The translations under genes and the position numbers were made by a program. Shown one piece after another: positions 1 to 8,253 of a stretch of DNA of 64,000 bases; position 1 is the first letter of the stretch; each line of letters opens with the position of its first letter. The notes under the pieces were generated by a model that worked only from the letters and a program-made list of their open reading frames with translations, did no database searches and was not told where the DNA came from. The stretch comes from Lichenicola sp964236105 (GTDB lineage: Bacteria; Pseudomonadota; Alphaproteobacteria; Acetobacterales; Acetobacteraceae). The DNA lies in the NCBI GenBank assembly GCA_964236105.1, contig CAXSBC010000003.1, positions 62,001 to 126,000 on the forward strand. Reading direction: 5' to 3'.

Positions 1-1
1 G

Positions 2-742
2 GCTCTGGCGGCGGCGATGCTAGCGACGATTCCGGCGCGGCCCGGGCTGGGTGCCGATCCCGCCCAACGGCCCGGCGTGGGGCAGGCCGATCATCGCGTC
101 GCGGTCGATGTGCTGCGGCCGCCCTGGAACAGCCTGGTCCGCGTGCAGACCGAGCTCGGCGGCCGCTGCACCGGCTTCGTGGTCGCGCCGCAGGTGGTCG
201 TCACGGCGGCGCACTGCCTGTTCCTGTTCCGGGTCGGCCGCTTCATCCAGCCAGGCTCGGTGCATGTGCTGCTGTCGTATCGCATGGGGCAGTACGCGGC
301 CCATGCCCGCGTGGCGCGCTTCACCATCCCGGCCGACTACCGCCCGCTGGACGAGTCGGGCAGCGCCGGCCTGGACCGCGCGGTGCTGCTGCTGGAGCAC
401 AGGCTGCCGGGTGCCGCCATCCTGCCGATCGAGGCGGCGCCCGGCTCGCTGCCGTCGCCGGTGCGGCTGGGCGGCTACGGCCAGGATCGCGACGAGGTGG
501 CGATCGCCGATCCGGCCTGCCGGCTGACCGGCTACGCGACGGACGGGCAGGGTCGACCGCTGCTGACGCATGACTGCGAGGCCACCCGCGGCACCAGCGG
601 CGCGCCGCTGCTGTGGCGACGCCCGGACGGACGCTGGGCTGCGGTGGCGATCCAGATCGAGGCGGTATCGGCCGGCGCCGGCGGGCGCGCGGTGCCGCTT
701 GCCGGACTGTCTACTCCGTCGGGTACGTCCGCGGGTAGGTGA
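2..742 (+). CDS. Trypsin-like (S1/V8-type) serine protease, 5' end outside window
   Basis: Probably an exported serine endopeptidase. Counting from the first in-window ATG (base 17), the chymotrypsin-fold triad is visible: His66 in TAAHC, Asp120 in GLDRAVLLLE and Ser194 in RGTSGAPL. Cys51/Cys67 and Cys168/Cys187 are placed to form disulfides. The frame stays open to base 2, and the residues before and after the ATG (A-L-A-A-A-M-L-A, then a small-residue stretch) resemble the end of a signal peptide. The real start is therefore probably upstream of the window and the gene is partial. Its last 32 bases overlap the convergent lipoprotein gene on the minus strand. The substrate is unknown. The fold is confident; export is inferred. 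Confidence 0.75.
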   Translation, partial: ALAAAMLATIPARPGLGADPAQRPGVGQADHRVAVDVLRPPWNSLVRVQTELGGRCTGFVVAPQVVVTAAHCLFLFRVGRFIQPGSVHVLLSYRMGQYAAHARVARFTIPADYRPLDESGSAGLDRAVLLLEHRLPGAAILPIEAAPGSLPSPVRLGGYGQDRDEVAIADPACRLTGYATDGQGRPLLTHDCEATRGTSGAPLLWRRPDGRWAAVAIQIEAVSAGAGGRAVPLAGLSTPSGTSAGR

Positions 743-854
743 TCAGGTTGCCGGGCCCGGGCGCTTCCGGCGAACTCTTCTTGCCGCAGGCCGCAAGACC
801 CAGGGCCATCGTCGTGCACAGCAGCACCGCCAGCATCGCGGGTCGCGCGCTCAT
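711..854 (-). CDS. lptM: Small LptM/YifL-type lipoprotein
   Basis: A 47-residue lipoprotein. A hydrophobic signal (residues 6-22) ends in a lipobox before Cys23 (LGLAAC), followed by GKKSSPEAP and a C-terminal TYPRTYPTE. The C-G-K-K start of the mature part and the short YPR tail resemble LptM (YifL), which in enterobacteria helps assemble the LptD/LptE lipopolysaccharide translocon. Its ATG overlaps the argH stop as ATGA, so it is probably translated with argH. In many proteobacteria lysA follows this gene; here a convergent protease gene overlaps its 3' end instead. Family membership is inferred from length, lipobox and argH linkage. Confidence 0.7.
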   Translation of the reverse strand: MSARPAMLAVLLCTTMALGLAACGKKSSPEAPGPGNLITYPRTYPTE

Positions 855-2326
855 GCGACGGCGCCCGGATCGGCGCGCAGCCGATCGAGCCAGGCGGCCG
901 CCTGCGCGGAGACGTTGGCCGGAGCGGTGCCGCCCTCGCTGACCCGCGAGGCGATGGAGGCCTCGACCGTCAGCACGGCGAACACCTCCGCGGTGATGCG
1001 CGGCTCTTCCGCCTGCATCTCCTGCAGCGACAGCTCCGCAAGCTCGACGCCCAGCCCCTCCGCCCGTCCGACCAGCCGGCCGGTGACGTGATGGGCGGTG
1101 CGGAACGGCAGCTTCAGCACCCGCACCAGCCAGTCTGCCAGGTCGGTCGCGGTGGAATAGCCCGAGCCGGCCAGCGCGCGCATCCGGGCGGTCACCGCCA
1201 CCAGGTCGCGCACCATGCCGTCGATGGCGGCAAGGCTGAGTGCCGCCGCCTCGGTCGCGTCGAACACCGGCTGCTTGTCCTCCTGCATGTCCTTGGCATA
1301 GGCGAGCGGCAGCCCCTTCATCACCGTCAGCAGGCCGACGAGGCCGCCGATGATGCGTCCGGTCTTGGCGCGCGCGAGCTCGGCCGCGTCCGGATTGCGC
1401 TTCTGCGGCATGATCGAGGAGCCGGTGGTGAAGGCGTCCGACAGCCGCACGAAACCGAACGGCGCCGAGCACCAGACGACGATCTCCTCGGCCAGCCGCG
1501 ACAGGTGCACCGACAGGATCGACAGCGCCGAAAGATATTCGAGCGCGAAGTCGCGGTCCGACACCGCGTCGAGCGAGTTGCGCGTCGGCCGGTCGAAGCC
1601 GAGCAGGGAGGCGGTCAGGCGGCGGTCGATGGGAAACGACGTCCCGGCCAGCGCCGCCGAGCCGAGCGGGCACTCGTTCAGCCGCCGGCGCGTATCCGCC
1701 AGCCGTCCACGGTCGCGCGCCAGCATCTCCACGTAGGCCAGCAGATGGTGGCCGAACGTCACCGGCTGCGCGGTCTGCAGGTGCGTGAAGCCCGGCATCG
1801 GGTCGGCAGCGTGCTCGGCCGCGCGCGTGCACAGGCTCAGCATCAGCGACGCCGCCTGCGCGTCGATGCCGTCGATCGCGTCGCGCACCCAGAGCCGGAA
1901 GTCGGTCGCCACCTGGTCGTTGCGGCTGCGCGCCGTGTGCAGCCGCTTGCCGGCCTCGCCGATCCGGTCGGACAGGCGTGCCTCGATGTTCATGTGGATG
2001 TCCTCGAGCGTGGTCTCGAACACGAAGCGGCCCGCCTCGATCTCGGTGCCGATCGCCTCCAGCCCGCCCTGGATCGCGGCCGCGTCGGCGTCGTCCAGGA
2101 TGCCCACCGCCGCCAGCATGCGCGCATGCGCCATCGAGCCGCGCAGATCCTGCCGCCACAGCGCCTGGTCGAAGCCGATCGAGGCGTTGATCTCCTGCAT
2201 GATCGCCGACGGGCCGCCGGCGAAACGGCCGCCCCACTGCGCGTTGGCCGCCAGCGCCGGCGACGGGCTGCCTGCCGATCCTGCCTGGGACGGCTTTGCG
2301 GCCGGGCCGTCCTCTTCTAAAGACAT
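851..2326 (-). CDS. argH: Argininosuccinate lyase
   Basis: Cleaves argininosuccinate to arginine and fumarate, the last step of arginine synthesis, in the cytosol. The 491-residue protein carries the fumarase/aspartase superfamily signature SSIMPQKRNPD at about residues 303-313. Other conserved blocks are TARSRNDQV near 131 and GFTHLQTAQP near 179. About 25 residues precede the usual family start (QWGGRFAGG), and no other ATG or GTG is available in that stretch. The start codon lies only three bases from the divergent thioredoxin gene. The stop overlaps the following lipoprotein gene. Confidence 0.95.
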   Translation of the reverse strand: MSLEEDGPAAKPSQAGSAGSPSPALAANAQWGGRFAGGPSAIMQEINASIGFDQALWRQDLRGSMAHARMLAAVGILDDADAAAIQGGLEAIGTEIEAGRFVFETTLEDIHMNIEARLSDRIGEAGKRLHTARSRNDQVATDFRLWVRDAIDGIDAQAASLMLSLCTRAAEHAADPMPGFTHLQTAQPVTFGHHLLAYVEMLARDRGRLADTRRRLNECPLGSAALAGTSFPIDRRLTASLLGFDRPTRNSLDAVSDRDFALEYLSALSILSVHLSRLAEEIVVWCSAPFGFVRLSDAFTTGSSIMPQKRNPDAAELARAKTGRIIGGLVGLLTVMKGLPLAYAKDMQEDKQPVFDATEAAALSLAAIDGMVRDLVAVTARMRALAGSGYSTATDLADWLVRVLKLPFRTAHHVTGRLVGRAEGLGVELAELSLQEMQAEEPRITAEVFAVLTVEASIASRVSEGGTAPANVSAQAAAWLDRLRADPGAVA

Positions 2327-2329
2327 GCG

Positions 2330-2917
2330 ATGTCCAGGATCATGCGCACCATTCTCCGCCGCAGCGTGCTGGCGGCCGGCGGGACCCTAATGGCCGCTCT
2401 CGTCTCGCGCAAATTCCTGCCGGCGGACGCGGACGCGGAGCAGGACCCGCCGAGATCGCCGTTCCAGGGGCTCGACGCCGTCAAGGCGCATGCCCCGTCG
2501 CCGCTGCCGGTGCTGTCCTTCACCGACGCGGACGGCTCGCCGCAGACCCTCGAGCGCTACCGGGGGCACGGGCTGGTGCTGAATCTGTGGGCCAGCTGGT
2601 GCGTGCCCTGCGTCGCCGAGCTGCCGGCGCTCGACAGGCTCGCGCGCCTGCTGGCGCCGACCGGCGCGCAGGTGCTGACGGTGTCGCTCGACCGGGGCGG
2701 GGCGGCGCAGGTGCGGCCGTTCTTTGCCGCCCACGCGATCTCGTCGCTGCCGATCCTGCTCGATCCGCACAGCGCGATGCTGGGCGCCCTGCAGCTGGAC
2801 GGCATCCCGACCACCCTGCTGGTGAACAGGGCCGGCCTGGAGGTCGCCCGCCTGCAGGGGCCGGTCGACTGGTCCGCACCGGGCGCGGTGGCGCTGGTCA
2901 GGACGCTGCTGGCCTGA
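2330..2917 (+). CDS. TlpA/ResA-like membrane-anchored thioredoxin
   Basis: A periplasmic thiol-disulfide oxidoreductase of the TlpA/ResA type, usually acting as a reductant, for example in cytochrome c or metal-centre maturation. The 195-residue protein has a short N-terminal hydrophobic anchor (about residues 9-25). A thioredoxin fold follows, with WASWCVPC giving active-site Cys91 and Cys94, and the cis-Pro loop is in GIPTTLLV near residue 158. ATG codons at 2330 and 2342 are both possible starts; neither has a strong ribosome site. The gene is divergent from argH. The partner protein cannot be told from the neighbours. Confidence 0.85.
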   Translation: MSRIMRTILRRSVLAAGGTLMAALVSRKFLPADADAEQDPPRSPFQGLDAVKAHAPSPLPVLSFTDADGSPQTLERYRGHGLVLNLWASWCVPCVAELPALDRLARLLAPTGAQVLTVSLDRGGAAQVRPFFAAHAISSLPILLDPHSAMLGALQLDGIPTTLLVNRAGLEVARLQGPVDWSAPGAVALVRTLLA

Positions 2918-2941
2918 GGCGGTCCGGCGCGGGCGCCGTGG

Positions 2942-3754
2942 TCAGGCCGCGACCTGCTCGTAGGTGATGACCTCGAAGCCTGCCAGCCAGGCGCTGCCGA
3001 AGGCGGTCGAGATCGCGACGTCGGTGGCGTCGCGTCCGCGCGCCATCAGGATGCGGCCGATGCGCGGCCGGTTGTGGCGCGCGTCGAAGGTGTACCAGCG
3101 GCCGCCGAGATAGACGTCGAACCACGCGCTGAAATCCATCGGATCATCGACCGGCGGCACGCCGATGTCGCCGAGATAGCCGGTGCAGTAGCGCGCCGGG
3201 ATGTTCATGCAGCGGCACAGCGCCACCGCCAGATGCGCGAAGTCGCGGCACACGCCGTGGCGCTCCATGAAGCCCTCGTAGGCCGTGCGGGTGGAGCGGG
3301 CATGCTCGTAGCCGAAGCTGATCCGGTCGTGCACGTAGTCCACGATCGCCTGCACCCGCGACCAGCCGGGCCGGACATGTCCGAACAGCGACCAGGCGGT
3401 GTCCGACAGGCGGTCGGTCTCGCAGTAGCGGCTGCCCAGCAGATAGATCAGCACGTCGTCCGGCAGATCCTCGACCGCGAGCTGCTGCGCGTCCGGCGCG
3501 TAGGCATCCGGCTGGCCGTGATCGGCCACGGTGAACTGGTTGGTGATGCGCAACAGTCCGCCCGGTGCCACCACGCGCGTGCAGACGTTGCCGAAGGAGT
3601 CGTGATAGACGTGCGACGGCACCGGCGGATCGAACATCAGCTGCTGCGACGTCTGCAGGTCCGGCTCGCGCTCGGGGTGGAGGCTCAGCATCAGCATCAG
3701 CGGCGTCGGCGCCGGAGCGTTGAAGGCGATGTCGTAGCCGGCGCGGATCAGCAT
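2942..3754 (-). CDS. Transglutaminase-like protein lacking the usual catalytic His
   Basis: A 270-residue protein of the transglutaminase-like cysteine protease superfamily, probably cytosolic since no signal is seen. The nucleophile Cys169 is in GVCRDFAHLA and the Asp region is in RWYTFDARHN (Asp224). At the position where other members have His before A-W-F, this protein reads D-F-S-A-W-F, so Ser209 replaces it. I recall that some bacterial relatives share this change, so it may be a subfamily trait. It lies 99 bases downstream of a second transglutaminase gene on the same strand and is probably cotranscribed with it. The substrate is unknown. Confidence 0.8.
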   Translation of the reverse strand: MLIRAGYDIAFNAPAPTPLMLMLSLHPEREPDLQTSQQLMFDPPVPSHVYHDSFGNVCTRVVAPGGLLRITNQFTVADHGQPDAYAPDAQQLAVEDLPDDVLIYLLGSRYCETDRLSDTAWSLFGHVRPGWSRVQAIVDYVHDRISFGYEHARSTRTAYEGFMERHGVCRDFAHLAVALCRCMNIPARYCTGYLGDIGVPPVDDPMDFSAWFDVYLGGRWYTFDARHNRPRIGRILMARGRDATDVAISTAFGSAWLAGFEVITYEQVAA

Positions 3755-3853
3755 GCGGGTTCCTCTTCTGGCGCCGGTCGGTTGTAGGACTGAAGCGCCT
3801 GCCGGTCGCGGTGCGCGGCATCCGGCTCCGGGCCCAGCTTTGGGCGATGTGTC

Positions 3854-4903
3854 TCAGCCAACCTGGCGCGTCGGGCGATCCGGTCCGCTCCAGTTGCCTG
3901 CCTCGGCGACGGAGGCGGCATCGCGCAGCGTCAAGATCGCGGCTGGCGGCCTGGCATCCACCGGAGATATCGTTTCGTCGGCGTCGGCGAGCGGTTTGTT
4001 GCGCGACTCCGGCCAGGCGTCCACCACCGAATCGCGCATACCGACCTTGACCGAGACGCTCATGCCGAGGCTGTCGGCCGGAAAGCCGGTCCAGGTTCCG
4101 GCGAGCGGCACCGCCTGGCGCCAGCTCCGCACCGAGGCCACGCGGATCAGGTCCCGGCTGCCGACGATGCCGTTGGTCGGATCGAACTCGGTCCAGCCGC
4201 AGCCTGGCAGGAACACCTCGACCCAGGCGTGGGTGGAGCCGCCGCCGACATGGGCGATCCCGTCGGAGCCCGGCGAATAGACGTATCCCGACACGAACCG
4301 CGCCGCCATGCCGAGTGCCCGCACCGCCTCCATCATCAGCACCGCATAGTCCCGGCAGGTGCCGTTGCGCAGCGCCAGCGTCCGCGCCGGCTCCTGCACG
4401 CCCTCCTCGTAGCGCGCCGAGTAGGTGAAGGAGCGCCGGATCTCCTCGGTGATGTCGACCAGCAGATCCAGGGTGCCGCCGGTCGGACGGTTGCCGAGGA
4501 AGCCGCGCGCCCAGGCATCCACCGTGTGCTCCGGATCGTCGCAGTGGCGCTCGCGCAGCCGGGCGAGGTCGATCGCATCGTCGGGGTCGTAGGTGAAGGG
4601 CCATGTGCGGGCATAGGGTGCCAGGCGGTCGCCATGCGGGACCACCGGCGTGTGATCGATCACCAGCCGGTTCTCGAACCGCAGCTCCTTGGCCCGCCCG
4701 GCGAAGCGGGCGAGCGTGGCGATGTTGCCGAACGCGTCCGGCACTGAACGCAGCTCGATCGGTTTCGGCGTGATCGCCAGCTCCCAGGACAGCAGACGCT
4801 GGTCGGCGGAGTCGCGCGGCCGGAACATCATCCGATGCTCCCCGAAGCCCACCGGGCGACGGTAGCTGTAGGTCGTGACGTGCTGGACTGTCAGAACCGG
4901 CAT
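3854..4903 (-). CDS. Transglutaminase-like protein with N-terminal bacterial transglutaminase domain
   Basis: A 349-residue protein with the two-part layout common in proteobacteria: an N-terminal beta domain (residues 1-90, starting LTVQHVTTYSY) and a transglutaminase core. The full triad is present: Cys183 in NGTCRDYA, His225 in STHAWVEV and Asp241 in WTEFDPTNG. Family members are predicted cysteine peptidases or amide transferases with few known substrates. Elsewhere they often sit beside circularly permuted ATP-grasp and alpha-E proteins, which are absent here. The start is the ATG of MPVLTVQ, the usual beginning of this family. It is the first gene of a pair with the transglutaminase-like gene downstream and is divergent from the amidohydrolase gene. 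Confidence 0.88.
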   Translation of the reverse strand: MPVLTVQHVTTYSYRRPVGFGEHRMMFRPRDSADQRLLSWELAITPKPIELRSVPDAFGNIATLARFAGRAKELRFENRLVIDHTPVVPHGDRLAPYARTWPFTYDPDDAIDLARLRERHCDDPEHTVDAWARGFLGNRPTGGTLDLLVDITEEIRRSFTYSARYEEGVQEPARTLALRNGTCRDYAVLMMEAVRALGMAARFVSGYVYSPGSDGIAHVGGGSTHAWVEVFLPGCGWTEFDPTNGIVGSRDLIRVASVRSWRQAVPLAGTWTGFPADSLGMSVSVKVGMRDSVVDAWPESRNKPLADADETISPVDARPPAAILTLRDAASVAEAGNWSGPDRPTRQVG

Positions 4904-5053
4904 CAGGCGGTTCCCTCCGCGCTTCCTGGGTGCAGTCGGGATCGGGCTATAAGGACCGGGACGCGAGCCCTCGTCGGCAGCGTCATGCCTTTCCGCGCCG
5001 GGAGCAAGAAATGCCGCATGAACCGTGCCGATCGTGAGCAGGAACGCCCGCGG

Positions 5054-5866
5054 ATGAACGACGACTCGATCCTGCCGGCACCGGCGCTTCTGGGCGACGA
5101 CGATCCGCCCCCGGTTGAGCGCCTGCACACCCGGGGTAGTTCCGACATGCTGCTGGTGATCGATCATGCCGGGCGCGCGGTGCCGGCGCGGCTCGGTCGC
5201 CTCGGCCTGCCCGAGGCCGAGTTCGAGCGCCATATCGCCTGGGACATCGGCGCCCTCGGCGTCGGCCGCGAGCTCTGCGCGCTGCTGGACGCGCCGGCGA
5301 TCGCCCAGCGCTATTCGCGGCTGGTGATCGACTGCAACCGCAGGCCGGGCCACCCGACCTCGATCGCGCCGCGCAGCGACGGCACCACGATTCCCGCCAA
5401 CCAGGCGCTTGACCAGGCCGCTCGCGACGCGCGGCGCGACGAGATCTTCCTGCCCTACCAGGACGCGATCGCGGCCGAGATCGACGCGCGCGATGCTGCC
5501 GGCCGGCGCACGGTGCTGGTGGCGGTGCACAGCTTCACGCCGTCGATGGCCGGCCGCGACCGGCCCTGGCATGTCGGCCTGCTCTACAACCGCGACCCGC
5601 GCCTCGGCCGCGCGCTGCTGGCGCTGCTGGAGGCGGAAGGCGACCTCGTCGTCGGCGACAACGAGCCCTACGTCCTGTCCGACGCGGACGACTACACGGT
5701 GCCGGTGCATGGCGAGCGTCGCGGCCTGCTGCATGTCGAGCTCGAGATCAGGCAGGACCTGATCACGACGATCGACGGCGAGCGCGCCTGGGCCGAGCGC
5801 TTGGCCCGGCTGCTGCCGCAGGCACTGGCGATGTGCGAGGACGGTCGGGCGGGCCCGGCCGGGTGA
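5054..5866 (+). CDS. N-formylglutamate amidohydrolase family protein
   Basis: Belongs to the N-formylglutamate amidohydrolase family, Zn-dependent enzymes that hydrolyse N-formylglutamate to glutamate and formate, known best at the end of histidine degradation. Recognisable parts are the early IDHAGRAVP, SRLVIDCNR, the HSFTPSM block near residue 165 and the C-terminal HVELEIRQDLI. The protein is 270 residues from the chosen ATG, which has an AGGA ten bases upstream; an in-frame ATG at 5018 is possible. No other hut genes are nearby, so a role in histidine breakdown is doubtful. The stop overlaps the aroE GTG start (GTGA). Confidence 0.85.
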   Translation: MNDDSILPAPALLGDDDPPPVERLHTRGSSDMLLVIDHAGRAVPARLGRLGLPEAEFERHIAWDIGALGVGRELCALLDAPAIAQRYSRLVIDCNRRPGHPTSIAPRSDGTTIPANQALDQAARDARRDEIFLPYQDAIAAEIDARDAAGRRTVLVAVHSFTPSMAGRDRPWHVGLLYNRDPRLGRALLALLEAEGDLVVGDNEPYVLSDADDYTVPVHGERRGLLHVELEIRQDLITTIDGERAWAERLARLLPQALAMCEDGRAGPAG

Positions 5867-6741
5867 GCGTCGGTTCGGACCGCGCTCCGGGCCTCAGCGG
5901 CCGCACCCGCCTCGCCGGCGTGGTCGGCTGGCCGGTGGCGCAGTCCCGCTCGCCCCGGCTGCATAATGCCTGGCTGGCCCGGTGCGGCATCGACGGCGCC
6001 TATGTGCCGCTCCCCGTGGCACCGGGCGCCCTGCCGACCGCCCTGGCCGGCCTGCAGGCGGCAGGCTTTGCCGGCGTCAACGTCACCATTCCGCACAAGG
6101 AGGAGGCGTATCGCCTCAGCCATGTGCTGTCGCCTGCCGCCCGACGCTGCAAGGCGGTCAACACGCTGGTGTTCGCGCCGGACGGCTCGCTGCACGGCGA
6201 CAGCACGGACGGGCAGGGCTTCGTCGACAGCCTGCGCGCCGCCGGGGTGGATCCGGCCGCCGGCCCGGCGCTGGTGCTGGGGGCGGGGGGTGCCGCGCGC
6301 GGGGTCGCCGCCGCCCTGCAGGCGCTGGGCGTGCCGGTGCATCTGGCCAACCGCACCCGCGCGCGCGCCGAGGCGCTGGCCGAGGCGCTGGCGGGTCCGG
6401 CCAACCCGGTCCGCGTGCTCGACTGGGAGGCGCGCGAGGCCGCTCTCGGCGATCAGGCGCTGCTGGTGAACGCGAGCTCGGTCGGCATGGGCGCGCAGGC
6501 GGCGTCGCCCTGCCGGCTGCACCGGGCGCCGCCCGGTCTGGTGGTGGCGGACATCGTCTACGTGCCGCGCCTCACGCCGCTGCTGGCCGAGGCGCAGCAT
6601 CGCGGCCTGCGGGCTGTCGAGGGGCTGGGCATGCTGGTGCATCAGGCGCGGGTCGGCTTTGCCGCCTGGTTCGGGGTCGAGCCCGTGATCGATGCGAGCC
6701 TGCTCGACGAGCTCCGCCGCGACCTGGACGGCGAGGCATGA
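5863..6741 (+). CDS. aroE: Shikimate dehydrogenase (NADP+)
   Basis: Reduces 3-dehydroshikimate to shikimate in aromatic amino acid synthesis, in the cytosol. The shikimate-binding SRSPRLHN is near the N-terminus, the catalytic-lysine block NVTIPHKE follows, and the Rossmann glycine loop is VLGAGGAARGV. ANRTRARAE, the NADP-phosphate-binding stretch, comes next. The GTG at 5863 is chosen because it overlaps the preceding stop codon and gives a normal length of 292 residues. The gene is followed by coaE and dnaQ, an order frequent in alphaproteobacteria. Confidence 0.93.
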   Translation: MSVGSDRAPGLSGRTRLAGVVGWPVAQSRSPRLHNAWLARCGIDGAYVPLPVAPGALPTALAGLQAAGFAGVNVTIPHKEEAYRLSHVLSPAARRCKAVNTLVFAPDGSLHGDSTDGQGFVDSLRAAGVDPAAGPALVLGAGGAARGVAAALQALGVPVHLANRTRARAEALAEALAGPANPVRVLDWEAREAALGDQALLVNASSVGMGAQAASPCRLHRAPPGLVVADIVYVPRLTPLLAEAQHRGLRAVEGLGMLVHQARVGFAAWFGVEPVIDASLLDELRRDLDGEA

Positions 6742-6832
6742 GGCGGCCCGGCCTCGCCGGACGGCCGCGGTCGCCGGCCGGGCGACGGGCTGATCCAGTC
6801 CTGGGTCCTGTCCGCCGGCCTGCCACCGCCGC

Positions 6833-7438
6833 GTGAAAGTCATCGGTCTGACCGGCGGCATCGGCATGGGCAAGTCGACCGCGGCGGCGGCGCTGCGCCG
6901 TGCCGGCCTGCCGGTCTTCGATGCCGATCGCTGCGTGCATGCGCTGCAGGCGCCGGGCGGCAGGGCGGTGCCGGCGATCGCGGCCCTGCTGCCGGACGTG
7001 GTGCAGGCGGGCCGGATCGACCGCGCCGCCCTGCGCCGCGCCGTGGTCGCCGATCCGTCGCTGCTGTCGGCGCTGGAGCGGATCATGCATCCGCTGGTGC
7101 GTGCGGCACAGGCCCGCTTCCTGGCGCGCGCCCGTGCCGCCGGCCGCAGCCGGGCCGTGCTCGACGTCCCGCTGCTGTTGGAGGGTCACGGCGACCGCGA
7201 CTGCGACCTCGTCATCGTGGTCTCGGCGCCGCGGGCGCTGCAGCTGGCCCGCATCCGGCGACGGCGCGGCATGACCCTGGCCGAGGCCGCCGCCCTGATC
7301 GCGCGTCAGATGCCCGATGCGCAGAAGCGTGCCCGTGCCGACATCGTCATCGACACCGGCCTGTCGCGCTGGCACAGCCTGCGGCAGATCCGGCGCTGGC
7401 TGGCGGCGCTCGACATCGCCGGAGGGACCCGATCATGA
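6833..7438 (+). CDS. coaE: Dephospho-CoA kinase
   Basis: Phosphorylates dephospho-CoA at the 3' hydroxyl, the last step of coenzyme A synthesis. The N-terminal P-loop is GGIGMGKS, with FDADRCVH just after it (the Asp of the DAD motif contacts the substrate), and the lid region is RIRRRRGM. It starts with GTG, giving 201 residues, the usual family size. A 91-base gap separates it from aroE, and its TGA stop overlaps the dnaQ ATG (ATGA). Confidence 0.93.
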   Translation: MKVIGLTGGIGMGKSTAAAALRRAGLPVFDADRCVHALQAPGGRAVPAIAALLPDVVQAGRIDRAALRRAVVADPSLLSALERIMHPLVRAAQARFLARARAAGRSRAVLDVPLLLEGHGDRDCDLVIVVSAPRALQLARIRRRRGMTLAEAAALIARQMPDAQKRARADIVIDTGLSRWHSLRQIRRWLAALDIAGGTRS

Positions 7439-8112
7439 AGCGTGCGGTGCTGTTCGATACCGAGACCACCGGCCTGGAGCCGCTCACCGGCGACCGGGTG
7501 ATCGAGATCGCCGCACTGGAGCTGATCGGCGACCTGCCGACCGGCCGCCACTATCACGCGCTGATCGATCCGGAGCGCGACATCCCCGAGGAGGCCTCCC
7601 GCGTGCACGGCTATACCCGTGCGCATCTGATGGGGCAGCGGAAGTTCCACGAGGTGGTCGACGAGTTCCTGGCCTTCGTCGGCGACGACATGCTGATCGC
7701 GCATAACGCCCCGTTCGACTTCGGCTTCCTGAACGCCGAGCTGGCCCGGCTCCGTCTGCCATCGCTCGGACCCGCGCGCATGGTCGACACGCTCGACATG
7801 GCGCGCGCCCGCTTCCCCGGCCTGCCGAACAACCTGGACGCGCTGTGCCGCCGGTTCGAGATCGATCTGAGCGGCCGCACCACCCACAACGCGCTGCTGG
7901 ATTGCCGGCTGCTGGCCCAGGTCTATGTCGAGCTCATGGGCGGCCGGCAGCGCGGCCTGGAGCTTGCCGTCGAGGCGGGCGGCCTCGCCGCGGTCGCCTA
8001 TGCCTCGTCCGCCACCCGCGTGCCGCGCCCGATCGTGCCGACGGATGCCGAGCTTGCTTCCCACGCAACCTTCGTCGGACGGATGAAGGAGCCGATCTGG
8101 CACAAGGCCTGA
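7435..8112 (+). CDS. dnaQ: DNA polymerase III epsilon subunit (3'-5' proofreading exonuclease)
   Basis: The proofreading subunit of the replicative polymerase. All three exonuclease motifs are present: FDTETTGLEP at the N-terminus (Asp and Glu metal ligands), HNAPFDFGFLN near residue 86, and HNALLDC near residue 149 with the general-base His of the DEDDh class. Its 225 residues fit the alphaproteobacterial form. The start overlaps the coaE stop as ATGA, so the two are likely translationally coupled. Confidence 0.94.
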   Translation: MKRAVLFDTETTGLEPLTGDRVIEIAALELIGDLPTGRHYHALIDPERDIPEEASRVHGYTRAHLMGQRKFHEVVDEFLAFVGDDMLIAHNAPFDFGFLNAELARLRLPSLGPARMVDTLDMARARFPGLPNNLDALCRRFEIDLSGRTTHNALLDCRLLAQVYVELMGGRQRGLELAVEAGGLAAVAYASSATRVPRPIVPTDAELASHATFVGRMKEPIWHKA

Positions 8113-8253
8113 ACCGGCCTTCCTGTGTCGGACACCGGCAGCCGATCTTTACCTGCCGCTAACGAGGCCAGGCCTATCAGTTGCAGGCGCGATGCGCACC
8201 GGAACGTCGTCCCGCCCGACGTCGGACCGGTCGTCGCGGCTGGAGATGGATGG

